In this document: positions 56,432 through 64,000 of the stretch, piece by piece | How positions within the stretch are numbered: the stretch's first letter is position 1 | Layout: the number at the start of each line of letters is the position of its first letter | Assembly: GCF_026183695.1 (NCBI RefSeq) | Contig: NZ_JAPFRD010000005.1 | Span: forward strand, 368,968-432,967 | Direction: 5' to 3' | Length of the DNA stretch: 64,000 nt | Source of the DNA: Alteromonas aquimaris | GTDB taxonomy: Bacteria; Pseudomonadota; Gammaproteobacteria; Enterobacterales; Alteromonadaceae | Translations under genes and position numbers: made by a program | Notes under the pieces: generated by a model | The model's database searches: none | Told to the model about the DNA's origin: nothing | What the model saw: only the letters and a program-made list of their open reading frames with translations

Positions 56432-56830
56432 ATGCATAATTTTAACGTACGGGTTTATTACGAAGACACAGATGCGGGCGGCATCGTTTATTACGCCAAT
56501 TATCTCAAGTTCATGGAACGCGCCAGAACAGAATTATTACGCGATCTGGGCTATGAGCAAGATACTTTAATTGAACAATCTGTGGCGTTTGTCGTCAAAC
56601 GGGTTGAAATGCATAACTATGCGCCTGCAAGATTCAATCAGCTATTGAGTATTGAAACACAGGTTGTAGAATTAAAAGGCGCAAGTGTTACATTCAAACA
56701 ACAAATAAAAAATTCCACGGATGATCTTTTAGTCTCCGCGGAAATATTAATAGCCTGTGTGGATCTGGCCAACATGACGGCCAGACGACTGCCACGCTCA
56801 TTGAAAGGGGATTTAACGCGTGTCATCTGA
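56432..56830 (+). CDS. ybgC: Tol-Pal-associated acyl-CoA thioesterase YbgC
   Basis: The 132 residues are a hotdog-fold thioesterase with the active-site region [29 protein letters not shown] split at 6-33, where Asp15 or so is catalytic. It starts the ybgC-tol-pal operon and may act on acyl carrier or phospholipid metabolism near the Tol machine. The ATG at 56432 ([12 protein letters not shown]) fits the family start; the frame is open to 56306 without support. The stop overlaps tolQ by 11 bp. Confidence 0.95.
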   Translation: MHNFNVRVYYEDTDAGGIVYYANYLKFMERARTELLRDLGYEQDTLIEQSVAFVVKRVEMHNYAPARFNQLLSIETQVVELKGASVTFKQQIKNSTDDLLVSAEILIACVDLANMTARRLPRSLKGDLTRVI

Positions 56831-57515
56831 TTTAACCTTCATTGGCTTGTTTCTTCAAGCAAGCTTCATTGTACAGTTAGTTATGCTACTTCTTATTGGT
56901 GTCTCTATTGCATCATGGACTTTTATATTCCAAAGAAGCAAGGCGTTAACCAAAGCGCGCAAAGAAATGCGTCAATTTGAAGACAAGTTCTGGTCCGGTG
57001 CAGATTTGAATCAGCTTTATCAAGAATTGTCGGCGCGGTCCAATGTCTCCGGTATGGCCAGCTTGTTTTGCGCCGGTTTTAAAGAGTTTATGCGCTTGCG
57101 TAAAAGTAATACCAGTATCAATGGCATCGTTGATGGTACTGATCGAGCTATGCGGGTAAGTATGTCCCGTGAGGTTGAAAGCCTTGAAAGCCATCTTCCC
57201 TTCCTTGCTACAGCAGGTTCAATCAGCCCTTATATCGGCTTGTTCGGTACAGTATGGGGCATCATGAACGCCTTTATTGCGCTAGGTGAAGTGCAACAGG
57301 CCACCTTAGCGATGGTTGCTCCGGGGATTGCCGAAGCGCTTATCGCCACTGCAATTGGTTTGTTTGCTGCTATTCCAGCGGTTATCGCTTACAACCGTTT
57401 TAGTAATCAGGTAGAAAAACTTGAGAACAGTTACGGTAACTTTATGGAAGAATTTTCAGCAATATTACATCGTCAGGCGATTGCATCCCATGTCCAGTCA
57501 CCAAATCAGCAATAA
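56820..57515 (+). CDS. tolQ: Tol-Pal proton-channel protein TolQ
   Basis: The 231 residues have three membrane helices (about 15-35, 135-160, 170-195) and the MotA/TolQ/ExbB region with [19 protein letters not shown] and [26 protein letters not shown]. With TolR it uses the proton gradient to power TolA for outer-membrane constriction at division. The GTG start lies inside the end of ybgC. Confidence 0.97.
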   Translation: MSSDLTFIGLFLQASFIVQLVMLLLIGVSIASWTFIFQRSKALTKARKEMRQFEDKFWSGADLNQLYQELSARSNVSGMASLFCAGFKEFMRLRKSNTSINGIVDGTDRAMRVSMSREVESLESHLPFLATAGSISPYIGLFGTVWGIMNAFIALGEVQQATLAMVAPGIAEALIATAIGLFAAIPAVIAYNRFSNQVEKLENSYGNFMEEFSAILHRQAIASHVQSPNQQ

Positions 57516-57538
57516 TCAGGTGATTGGGAGAATTCACA

Positions 57539-57964
57539 ATGTATACACGTAAACGTCGTCGTCCTGTTTCCGAAATCAACGTAGTGCCTTACATCGATGT
57601 GATGTTGGTGCTATTGATTATCTTTATGGTCACCGCGCCACTGGTCACCCAAGGCGTAAAAGTCGATTTGCCTAAAGCCAGTGCGGAACCGATAGAACAA
57701 GAAGACAATCCACCTCTTATTGCATCTGTAGACGTTAAAGGCCGTTATTACTTGAACGTGGGGGAAGATCAGGAGCGCGTGCTGGAAGGAGATGAATTAG
57801 CTGCGCTGGTTCAGGCTCAACTCCAAAAAGATCCAAAAACCCCAGTAGTGGTGAAAGGAGATGGGCAGGTTGCCTATAATGAAATCATTCAGTTAATGGT
57901 GTTATTGCAAGGGGCGGGTGTCCCTTCTGTTGGACTCATGACCGATCCGGTGGAGCCTGAGTGA
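57539..57964 (+). CDS. tolR: Tol-Pal protein TolR
   Basis: The 141 residues have one membrane helix (about 17-37) with the key Asp in VVPYIDVMLVLLIIFMVTAP and a periplasmic domain ending in GAGVPSVGLMTDP. It is the ExbD-like partner of TolQ. GGGAG lies 8 bp before the ATG at 57539. The gene overlaps tolA by 4 bp (GTGA). Confidence 0.97.
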   Translation: MYTRKRRRPVSEINVVPYIDVMLVLLIIFMVTAPLVTQGVKVDLPKASAEPIEQEDNPPLIASVDVKGRYYLNVGEDQERVLEGDELAALVQAQLQKDPKTPVVVKGDGQVAYNEIIQLMVLLQGAGVPSVGLMTDPVEPE

Positions 57965-58749
57965 AGAAAAAACAGTCGTCGCTGTCGCCTGAACAACAAT
58001 CGTTGCTAAAATCTCTGGCTCTGCACCTTGGGATAGCCATACTGTTGCTAATCAGCATCACATTTTCTCCCGAGCCGCTAATGGCGCCAGCGGAATCTGC
58101 GCCAGCAATTCAAGCCGTTTTTATTGATGCACAGGCCATTGCGGATCAAAAACGCGCCAAGGAACAGGCTCAGGCGCAAGCTCGCGCAGAGGAAGAGAAA
58201 AAACGCCAGGCGGCGGAAAGAGAACGGCAACGGCAACTTAAGATTAAACAGGAAGCAGAGCAAAAACGTAAACAGGAAGCTGAACGTAAACGTCAGCAGG
58301 AATTACGGGAAGTAGCTGCACAAAAAGCCAAAGAAAGAGAAGAGCAGGAGAAAAAAGCAAAAGCAGAAGCAGAGCGTAAAAGAAAGGAAGCACAAGAAAA
58401 AGCTGAGATGGAAAGGATCATGCAAGAGCAGCTGAAAGCGGAACAGGCAGCACAACGTCAACGCAGAGCGAAACAGGTGCTGTCTGAAACGGAGCGCTAC
58501 CAGGCGCTTATTCAGCAAACGATAAAGCGTTATTTAATTGAAGATGAGAGCTTTGAAGGAAAATCCTGTCGGCTAAATATCAAACTTGCTACAACCGGTC
58601 TGGTGACGCAGGTAACCATCTTAAAAGGCGATCCTGCATTATGTCGAGCTGCACAAAGTGCGGTTTTACGACCTGATAAAATGCCGATGTCAGATGCACC
58701 TGATGTTTATGAGAAACTTAAAGATATTAATTTAACAGTGGAACTATAG
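57961..58749 (+). CDS. tolA: Tol-Pal protein TolA
   Basis: The 262 residues have a short N-terminal tail, a membrane helix (about 20-38), a long Lys/Glu/Ala/Gln-rich helix (about 60-175) and a C-terminal domain III with [19 protein letters not shown] and [22 protein letters not shown] plus the paired Cys of this domain. TolA spans the periplasm and touches TolB and Pal. The start is GTG. The helical part is shorter than in E. coli. Confidence 0.95.
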   Translation: MKKKQSSLSPEQQSLLKSLALHLGIAILLLISITFSPEPLMAPAESAPAIQAVFIDAQAIADQKRAKEQAQAQARAEEEKKRQAAERERQRQLKIKQEAEQKRKQEAERKRQQELREVAAQKAKEREEQEKKAKAEAERKRKEAQEKAEMERIMQEQLKAEQAAQRQRRAKQVLSETERYQALIQQTIKRYLIEDESFEGKSCRLNIKLATTGLVTQVTILKGDPALCRAAQSAVLRPDKMPMSDAPDVYEKLKDINLTVEL

Positions 58750-58753
58750 AACG

Positions 58754-60109
58754 ATGCGTAAATTTCGAGTTTGGCTCACCGTTGCCCTGTGTTCAGTTAG
58801 CATGCTGGCTCAGGCAACCCTTGAAATCGTTATTACCGAAGGCGTAGACAGTGCTCGCCCTATCGGAGTAGTCCCATTTAAATGGAAAGGAAATGGGCAG
58901 CAATCAGGCGCTATCTCAGACGTGGTCATGGCTGACCTGATGCGCAGTGGTAAATTCAACCCAATTTCCCCAGACAAAATGCCTCAAAAACCCACTACCG
59001 ATGGCGAAATCGACTATGCTGCCTGGGCGGCAGCGGGTGTCGATACCGTTTTAGTTGGGAGCATTGAAGAACAGTCTGTAGATCGCTATCAGGTGTCCTA
59101 TGAGCTGATCGATGTATTGCGAGGACAAATCACGGGTGGTAAATCACGGGTATTAAATAATGGTGAATTGGTCGCGAGCAAGGATCATATTATTGATTCC
59201 CGACAAGCTATTATTAACAGCAAAGACTTTCGTCAATACGCGCATCGTATCAGTGATGTAGTATATGAAAAGCTTACCGGCACCCGCGGTGCGTTTCTCA
59301 CCCGAATCGCGTATGTGATTGTGCGTGATCGTGAAACCAATAAGTTACCCTATCAATTGGTAATCGCTGATTACGACGGCGAGAATGAAACCCGTTTACT
59401 TTCTTCTCCTGAGCCTTTAATGTCACCGTCCTGGTCGCCAGACGGGGAAAAACTCGCTTACGTAAGTTTCGAGAACAAACGGCCGCAAATATTTATCCAA
59501 GATATTTACACCATGAAACGTACGCCGGTAACCGATTTTCCCGGCATAAATGGAAGTCCTGTATTCTCGCCAGATGGCAAGCAACTTGCTATGGTGTTGT
59601 CTAAAGATGGCAATCCTGAAATTTATGTAATGGATTTAGCCAGTAAAGAATTGCGCAGAATAACCCGAAATCGGGCAATTGATACCGAACCTTCATGGGC
59701 ACCTGACGGAAAAAGCTTGATATTTAGTTCGGAACGGGGTGGTAAACCTCAGATATATAGCGTAAATTTAGCATCAGGCAAGATCAGACGCCAGACTTTT
59801 GAAGGTGAACAGAATTTAGGTGGTACGATTACACCAGATGGAAAACAGCTAGTGTTAGTTAATCGCACCCGCGGTAACTATCATATAGCCAAGCAGGGGA
59901 TGAATAATGGCGCATTGCAGGTGTTGACTCGTACCTATTTGGACGAATCACCTAGTATTGCTCCGAATGGAAGCATGATTATTTACAGCACCCTTCACGA
60001 AGGAACACAGGTTTTATCCCTGGTTTCCCTTGATGGGCGTTTTAAGGCCAGGTTACCAGCAGCTAATGGGCAAGTGAAATCACCAAGTTGGTCACCATTT
60101 TTGTTTTAA
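58754..60109 (+). CDS. tolB: Tol-Pal periplasmic protein TolB
   Basis: The 451 residues begin with a signal peptide (ending about AQA, residue 21), then the N-terminal TolB domain (about 25-160) and a six-bladed beta-propeller with repeats such as [31 protein letters not shown] and [15 protein letters not shown]. It binds Pal and TolA in the periplasm. It lies 4 bp after tolA. Confidence 0.98.
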   Translation: MRKFRVWLTVALCSVSMLAQATLEIVITEGVDSARPIGVVPFKWKGNGQQSGAISDVVMADLMRSGKFNPISPDKMPQKPTTDGEIDYAAWAAAGVDTVLVGSIEEQSVDRYQVSYELIDVLRGQITGGKSRVLNNGELVASKDHIIDSRQAIINSKDFRQYAHRISDVVYEKLTGTRGAFLTRIAYVIVRDRETNKLPYQLVIADYDGENETRLLSSPEPLMSPSWSPDGEKLAYVSFENKRPQIFIQDIYTMKRTPVTDFPGINGSPVFSPDGKQLAMVLSKDGNPEIYVMDLASKELRRITRNRAIDTEPSWAPDGKSLIFSSERGGKPQIYSVNLASGKIRRQTFEGEQNLGGTITPDGKQLVLVNRTRGNYHIAKQGMNNGALQVLTRTYLDESPSIAPNGSMIIYSTLHEGTQVLSLVSLDGRFKARLPAANGQVKSPSWSPFLF

Positions 60110-60150
60110 TAAGCTAAAATCATTGATGAATATAAGTAAGGAATAAGAGG

Positions 60151-60717
60151 ATGCAAATGAACAAAATAATGAAAAGCTTCATTATCGCGTTACCTGTGGT
60201 GACTATGATGGCCTGTTCTTCAGGTCCTAGCGAAGAGGAGCTCGCAGCAGAAAGAAACCGTATGGCGCAAGAACAAGCTGAAGCAGAGCAAAGAGCGCGT
60301 GCAGAAGAAGAACAACGCGTACAAGCTGAAGCGGCTCAGCGTATGGAACGTCAAAAAGAAATGGTTCAACAGCAAATGGACGAGTTGAAGCGCGAGCAGA
60401 CGGTTTACTTTGATTTTGACCGCTCTACTATTAAGTCAGAATTCCAAAGCTTATTAGATAAGCATGCAGAATTTTTGATTCAGAATGCTGATCAAAATGT
60501 TGTTATTGAAGGACACACTGATCAACGCGGTACACCTGAGTACAACATCGCCTTGGGCGAACGTCGTGCGCAAGCGGTTGAAACATATTTGCTAAATGCT
60601 GGCGTTAGCAGCAATCAAATCTCTACTGTATCTTACGGTGAAGAAAAACCAGCGGTAATGGGCTCAACTGAATATGCTCAAGCTCAGAACCGTCGCGGAG
60701 TGGTAGTTTATAAATAA
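60151..60717 (+). CDS. pal: Peptidoglycan-associated lipoprotein Pal
   Basis: The 188 residues begin with a lipoprotein signal whose lipobox is TMMAC (Cys near 22). A charged coiled-coil linker (about 28-85) precedes the OmpA-like domain with VYFDFDRSTIKSEFQSLLDKH, VVIEGHTDQRGTPEYNIALGERRAQAVETYL. It anchors the outer membrane to peptidoglycan. Two ATGs stand near the start (60151 and 60157). The stop overlaps the cpoB start. Confidence 0.97.
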   Translation: MQMNKIMKSFIIALPVVTMMACSSGPSEEELAAERNRMAQEQAEAEQRARAEEEQRVQAEAAQRMERQKEMVQQQMDELKREQTVYFDFDRSTIKSEFQSLLDKHAEFLIQNADQNVVIEGHTDQRGTPEYNIALGERRAQAVETYLLNAGVSSNQISTVSYGEEKPAVMGSTEYAQAQNRRGVVVYK

Positions 60718-61559
60718 TGACTAAAGCAATAACAGACCGATATTCTTCCGGTTCTATTGCTCGGGGCGCTACCTTGTGTAGCGCCTTGCTCGTTTCTGTA
60801 ATGGTGAATGCGCAAGCGCCTGTTTACGATGTAAATAACGATGACACCAGCCGACGCGCAAATGCTAGTCAGGGACCAAGTGTGCCTACAGGAACAGTTG
60901 AGCAACGGGTAGCGATACTGGAAAGAATGGTTGATAGTCGCACTCAGATGCAACATCGCTTGCAACAACAGTTAGATACGATGCAGGGTGAAATTGACGA
61001 ACTGCGCGGTGCTGTTGAGGTGCATACTAATCAACTGGAGAAAGTACTGGAACGTCAGCGCGAGCTCTATCTTGAAATCGACAAGCGCGTTGAAGCGCTC
61101 AAGCAAGGTAACACAGCCGTCTCAGCCGACGATAGCACTGATTATGGCGTTACACAGCCCGTTTCACGTCCCTCTGCCAGTCAAGAAGATGAAAGTACAG
61201 CATATGACAATGCAGTAAATTTAATTTTACAATCTAGAGAATATGATAAAGCGATCCCTGCGTTTCAAGCATTCATTCAGCGCTTTCCAAATAGCCAGTA
61301 CGCGCCAAACGCACACTATTGGTTAGGTCAGTTATTGTTTAACAAACAAGAGTGGGCACAAGCGCAAGAGCAATTTGAAATTGTCTCTAGCCGCTTTTCA
61401 AATTCAAGCAAACGAGCGGACGCATTGTTGAAGTTGGGTGTGATTGCTGAACGTCAGAATAACAATCAGCGAGCTAAGCAGTTTTATCAGCAGGTGATAG
61501 AAATGTACCCTAATTCTTCAGCCAGAAAGTTGGCTGAATCCAGAATTAGTGGTCTATAA
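60717..61559 (+). CDS. cpoB: Cell division coordinator CpoB (YbgF)
   Basis: The 280 residues have a signal peptide (about 1-33), an N-terminal coiled coil (VEQRVAILERMVDSRTQMQHRLQQQ; about 55-120) that makes trimers, and a C-terminal TPR domain (about 160-280; YDNAVNLILQSREYDKAIPAFQ). CpoB links peptidoglycan synthesis by PBP1B to the Tol machine. The ATG overlaps the pal stop (TAATG), and a terminator follows. Confidence 0.95.
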   Translation: MTKAITDRYSSGSIARGATLCSALLVSVMVNAQAPVYDVNNDDTSRRANASQGPSVPTGTVEQRVAILERMVDSRTQMQHRLQQQLDTMQGEIDELRGAVEVHTNQLEKVLERQRELYLEIDKRVEALKQGNTAVSADDSTDYGVTQPVSRPSASQEDESTAYDNAVNLILQSREYDKAIPAFQAFIQRFPNSQYAPNAHYWLGQLLFNKQEWAQAQEQFEIVSSRFSNSSKRADALLKLGVIAERQNNNQRAKQFYQQVIEMYPNSSARKLAESRISGL

Positions 61560-61587
61560 TTCTTCACTCTGCGAAGATGTTGAAAAG

Positions 61588-61608
61588 CCTCTCTCTTGAG
61601 AGGTTTTT
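61588..61608 (+). terminator. Intrinsic terminator of the tol-pal operon
   Basis: The stem CCTCTC / GAGAGG with a TCTT loop is followed by five T, 28 bp after the cpoB stop. Confidence 0.85.
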
Positions 61609-61732
61609 CATTTAGTGCATTTTTATGCTTCTTTGTTGGCGTAAATTTTGCCCATTCTGTAAGCGATTTGTTTTTATTTTAGGCGTTTGGATCGACTTTT
61701 TAATAAAAGTGAAAATAAATCGCAGTTTTGGG

Positions 61733-61760
61733 TTGCACCTGCGGCTGAAATGAGTATTAT
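61733..61760 (+). promoter_or_regulatory. Promoter of the tRNA-Lys genes
   Basis: TTGCAC (61733-61738) and TATTAT (61755-61760) stand 16 bp apart and are followed by the GC-rich ATGCCGCCGTTGCC, as in stable-RNA promoters. Confidence 0.75.
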
Positions 61761-61801
61761 ATGCCGCCGTTGCCAAGCACTGGCAACAACAGAAAAGCGA
61801 A

Positions 61802-61877
61802 GGGTCGTTAGCTCAGTTGGTAGAGCAGTTGACTTTTAATCAATTGGTCGCTGGTTCGAATCCAGCACGACCCACCA
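61802..61877 (+). tRNA. tRNA-Lys (anticodon TTT)
   Basis: The 76-nt sequence folds as a full cloverleaf: acceptor GGGTCGT / ACGACCC, D arm GCTC / GAGC, anticodon loop CTTTTAA with anticodon TTT, T arm GCTGG-TTCGAAT-CCAGC, and an encoded CCA end. Confidence 0.98.
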
Positions 61878-61905
61878 CTTTCTTCGCTTTTTACATCTCG
61901 TTGAT

Positions 61906-61981
61906 GGGTCGTTAGCTCAGTTGGTAGAGCAGTTGACTTTTAATCAATTGGTCGCTGGTTCGAATCCAGCACGACCCACCA
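61906..61981 (+). tRNA. tRNA-Lys (anticodon TTT), second copy
   Basis: It is identical to the first copy over all 76 nt, starts 104 bp after it and also encodes CCA. No separate promoter is seen in the 28-bp gap, so both genes are likely transcribed together. Confidence 0.98.
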
Positions 61982-62565
61982 TCACCGAGTCAAAATTCAT
62001 TTCTTTCTCTACCAAACAGCACTTTTATATGTTGATTCGGATTCAAACCAGCCACGATATTTGACAAGGCAACCAATATCTTTTTCAAATTTAAAAACCT
62101 CTCAAGAATCAGTCCAGATTTGGTCGGTAATGTGATCTCCATTCATCTCCATATTTGCCTAATCTAATTAGTCACACCTCAAATACGCTGGCGCAATCAT
62201 CTAGTAGCTATCCAAGGATGAAGAAATACGGCTAACCACACCTAATTTGAACCAAATAAACGAATGCAGATAGTGGTCACATCTGCCTGCACGACTTAAT
62301 GGCATATTTGATATGCATGTTAGCTTTAATGCACCACCTGTATTAGGCGAAGGATTCTCGTGGCGATGATTTAAAACTGCATGGGGATTGCTCTTAATTG
62401 GAGCTGCGGGTCATGCTCAACAAGGGCCTTCTGTAGCCACTCAATAAGATTTAAATAGGTTTTCAGAATATCGCGTAAAGACGACAGGAAGAAAATGAAA
62501 TCTCAGCCACAATCGTGTATAATTTTCGCCGATATTCTTTGCAGACCTTTATCTGAATTAACGTT
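61982..62565. other. 584-bp intergenic stretch before nadA
   Basis: No supported gene. On the minus strand a short open tail ending with TAA at 62371-62373 reads like the end of a protein (RDILKTYLNLIEWLQKALVE) but has no start and may be a remnant. A TATAAT at 62518-62523 is the likely nadA -10 box. Confidence 0.45.
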
Positions 62566-63627
62566 ATGACAGTTGTATTTAGAGTCGATGAAATCGACTA
62601 CCCATTTCCAAGCAAGCCAGTACAGTTATCCGAGGCGCGTAAGAAAGCGCTTCGTGAAGAAATTAAAGCGTTGTTGAAGCAACAAAACGCGGTAATGGTA
62701 GCGCACTATTATACTGATCCCGAAATTCAGGCATTGGCTGAAGAAACTGGCGGCTGTGTGGCTGATTCGTTGGAAATGGCGCGATTTGGTCGGGATGCCA
62801 AGCAACAAACCCTCATCGTCGCAGGCGTAAAATTTATGGGTGAAACTGCCAAAATTTTAAGCCCCGAAAAAAATGTGCTCATGCCAACTTTAGAAGCGAC
62901 GTGTTCGCTCGATTTGGGTTGTCCGATTGATAAGTTTAGTGAGTTTTGTGATGCTCACCCGGATCATACTGTCGTGGTGTACGCGAATACATCGGCAGCA
63001 GTTAAAGCACGCGCCGACTGGGTCGTTACCTCGAGCATCGCGCTTGAAATTGTAGAGCACCTTGAGGAGCAGGGTAAACCTATTATTTGGGGCCCAGACA
63101 GACACTTAGGTTCCTATATTGCCAAGAAAACTGGCGCTGAGATGTTGATGTGGCAGGGTGAGTGTATTGTTCACGATGAATTCTCTGCACAAAAACTTAA
63201 AGATATGAAAGCGGTTTACCCTGACGCTGCAATTCTGGTTCACCCAGAGTCTCCGGCAAGCGTAGTTGAAATGGCAGATGCAGTAGGCTCAACCAGTCAA
63301 CTGATTGCAGCGGCTAAGAATATGCCAAACGATACCTTCATTGTGGCTACAGATAAAGGCATTTTTTATAAAATGCAGCAGCAAGCGCCTGATAAGACTT
63401 TTATTGAAGCACCTACTGCGGGTAATGGTGCAACGTGTAAAAGCTGCGCTCACTGCCCGTGGATGGCAATGAATGGACTGGAAGCAATTCGAAATGCACT
63501 TACTGAAAACCAAACCGCACATGAGATTCATGTAGATGAGCAGCTAAGACAAAAAGCACTTATTCCATTAAATCGAATGCTGGATTTTTCTGCACAAGTG
63601 AAAGCGAAAAAAGCTGTAAACGCATAA
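62566..63627 (+). CDS. nadA: Quinolinate synthase
   Basis: NadA joins iminoaspartate and dihydroxyacetone phosphate to quinolinate in NAD synthesis. The 353 residues carry the three 4Fe-4S ligands typical of the family in [13 protein letters not shown] (Cys near 107-112), GECIVHDEF region and [17 protein letters not shown] near 285-300, plus [19 protein letters not shown] near 45. The start ATG at 62566 follows TTAACGTT without a clear Shine-Dalgarno. Confidence 0.97.
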   Translation: MTVVFRVDEIDYPFPSKPVQLSEARKKALREEIKALLKQQNAVMVAHYYTDPEIQALAEETGGCVADSLEMARFGRDAKQQTLIVAGVKFMGETAKILSPEKNVLMPTLEATCSLDLGCPIDKFSEFCDAHPDHTVVVYANTSAAVKARADWVVTSSIALEIVEHLEEQGKPIIWGPDRHLGSYIAKKTGAEMLMWQGECIVHDEFSAQKLKDMKAVYPDAAILVHPESPASVVEMADAVGSTSQLIAAAKNMPNDTFIVATDKGIFYKMQQQAPDKTFIEAPTAGNGATCKSCAHCPWMAMNGLEAIRNALTENQTAHEIHVDEQLRQKALIPLNRMLDFSAQVKAKKAVNA

Positions 63628-63663
63628 TATTCATTCAAATAACCAAATTTTAGCAGCTTTGAC

Positions 63664-63692
63664 TTGATTCACTGGGCGACATTCCCTACTAT
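63664..63692 (+). promoter_or_regulatory. Stable-RNA-type promoter before the tRNA-Ser-like repeats
   Basis: TTGATT (63664-63669) and TACTAT (63687-63692) stand 17 bp apart and are followed by ACAGCCCGC. The arrangement resembles the promoter of the tRNA-Lys genes, and the first tRNA-like repeat starts 47 bp further on. Confidence 0.5.
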
Positions 63693-63739
63693 ACAGCCCG
63701 CTTCAAGATGCTTATCAAAAGCATTCGGAGAAAGAATTT

Positions 63740-63844
63740 GGAGAGATGGCTGAGTGGGTGAGCATTCGGTTGTCGAAGACAAAAAACAGTGATTTAACAT
63801 CACTGTTTTAGAAGCGCAACGGCAAGACAGGACGTCTTGCCTGG
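63740..63844 (+). repeat. tRNA-Ser-like structured repeat, copy 1
   Basis: The first 18 bases, GGAGAGATGGCTGAGTGG, equal the 5' end of a bacterial tRNA-Ser. What follows does not make a cloverleaf: no 3' acceptor strand and no T arm exist. Instead there are hairpins TTGTC-GAA-GACAA, a 10-bp stem AAACAGTGAT / ATCACTGTTT and an 8-bp stem GGCAAGAC / GTCTTGCC. Confidence 0.75.
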
Positions 63845-63895
63845 GTGACGATCATCATGGACGTGTTACTGACTACCTGCTTCGAAGAAAAATTT

Positions 63896-64000
63896 GGAGA
63901 GATGGCTGAGTGGGTGAGCATTCGGTTGTCGAAGACAAAAAACAGTGATTTAACATCACTGTTTTAGAAGCGCAACGGCAAGACAGGACGTCTTGCTTGG
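63896..64000 (+). repeat. tRNA-Ser-like structured repeat, copy 2 (reaches window edge)
   Basis: This copy starts 156 bp after copy 1 and differs from it at one base of 105 (T at 63997 for C at 63841). It reaches the right edge, so its end and any further copies are unseen. Confidence 0.75.

Noticed and set aside
62371..62510. Minus-strand protein tail reading RDILKTYLNLIEWLQKALVE
   Set aside because: It looks coding but is short, has no start and no partner; kept only as a possible remnant.
63740..63844. Functional tRNA-Ser gene
   Set aside because: Only the first 18 bases agree; no 7-base anticodon loop with a paired 5-bp stem, no T arm and no 3' acceptor strand can be drawn.
1..64000. 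CRISPR array, prophage or insertion sequence
   Set aside because: No spaced short repeats of CRISPR type, no phage structural genes and no intact transposase or terminal inverted repeats were seen.

Overview
The window looks like chromosomal DNA of a marine gammaproteobacterium of the order Alteromonadales (Alteromonas / Aestuariibacter-like). This rests on conserved blocks with gammaproteobacterial gene order: yfjD-ypjD-ffh, rpsP-rimM-trmD-rplS, aroF-tyrA with a TyrR box, pheL-pheA, crsA-crsR, glrK-qseG-glrR, aspS-nudB-ruvCAB, ybgC-tolQRAB-pal-cpoB, two identical tRNA-Lys genes, and nadA. No database search was possible. Family names come from motifs and memory.

Layout. 1-7.2 kb holds a large membrane sensor running off the left edge, an M16 metallopeptidase, a SixA-like phosphatase and a 59-residue protein. 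7.2-11 kb carries a CNNM/CorC transporter-like protein and ypjD on the minus strand, then ffh. In related genomes ffh is normally followed directly by rpsP. Here about 13 kb lies between them (11.0-24.0 kb): a periplasmic-binding-like protein, an orphan flagellin, a WYL-domain regulator, a compact four-gene SMC/condensin plus Toprim operon (Wadjet/MksBEFG-like plasmid defence), a TerB-like protein and an ABC exporter. The ribosomal/tRNA-modification operon rpsP-rimM-trmD-rplS follows, then an acetyltransferase and aroF-tyrA.

29.2-35 kb is accessory DNA: a GNAT gene without a usual start codon, a bacterial pepsin homologue, and a split-borosin-like locus (an alpha-N-methyltransferase of the SonM type and a small leader-plus-core peptide), with the peptide followed at 2 bp by a diguanylate cyclase. 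pheA follows, with a readable attenuator. 36.3-46.3 kb is rich in signalling genes: a double receiver, YciH, the CrsA/CrsR partner switch thought to control the general stress response, a GGDEF-EAL protein and the GlrK/GlrR two-component system with its lipoprotein.

46.4-50.9 kb is aspS-nudB-ruvC-ruvA-ruvB. Between ruvB and glsA is a small bacteriocin-like cassette: a double-glycine leader, a frame break, a glycine-rich core and an overlapping two-helix candidate immunity protein. After glsA come a LysE exporter, an octanucleotide repeat, a LysR/VOC divergent pair and an NAD-binding epimerase-like protein. A promoter-to-terminator unit on the minus strand at 56.07-56.21 kb looks like an unannotated small RNA. 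The Tol-Pal operon, tRNA-Lys genes and nadA follow. The right edge holds two near-identical 105-bp copies of a structured, tRNA-Ser-like sequence.

The strongest candidates for something little described are the borosin-like locus, the microcin-like cassette, the SMC/Toprim operon with a WYL regulator, the intergenic small RNA and the tRNA-Ser-like repeats.
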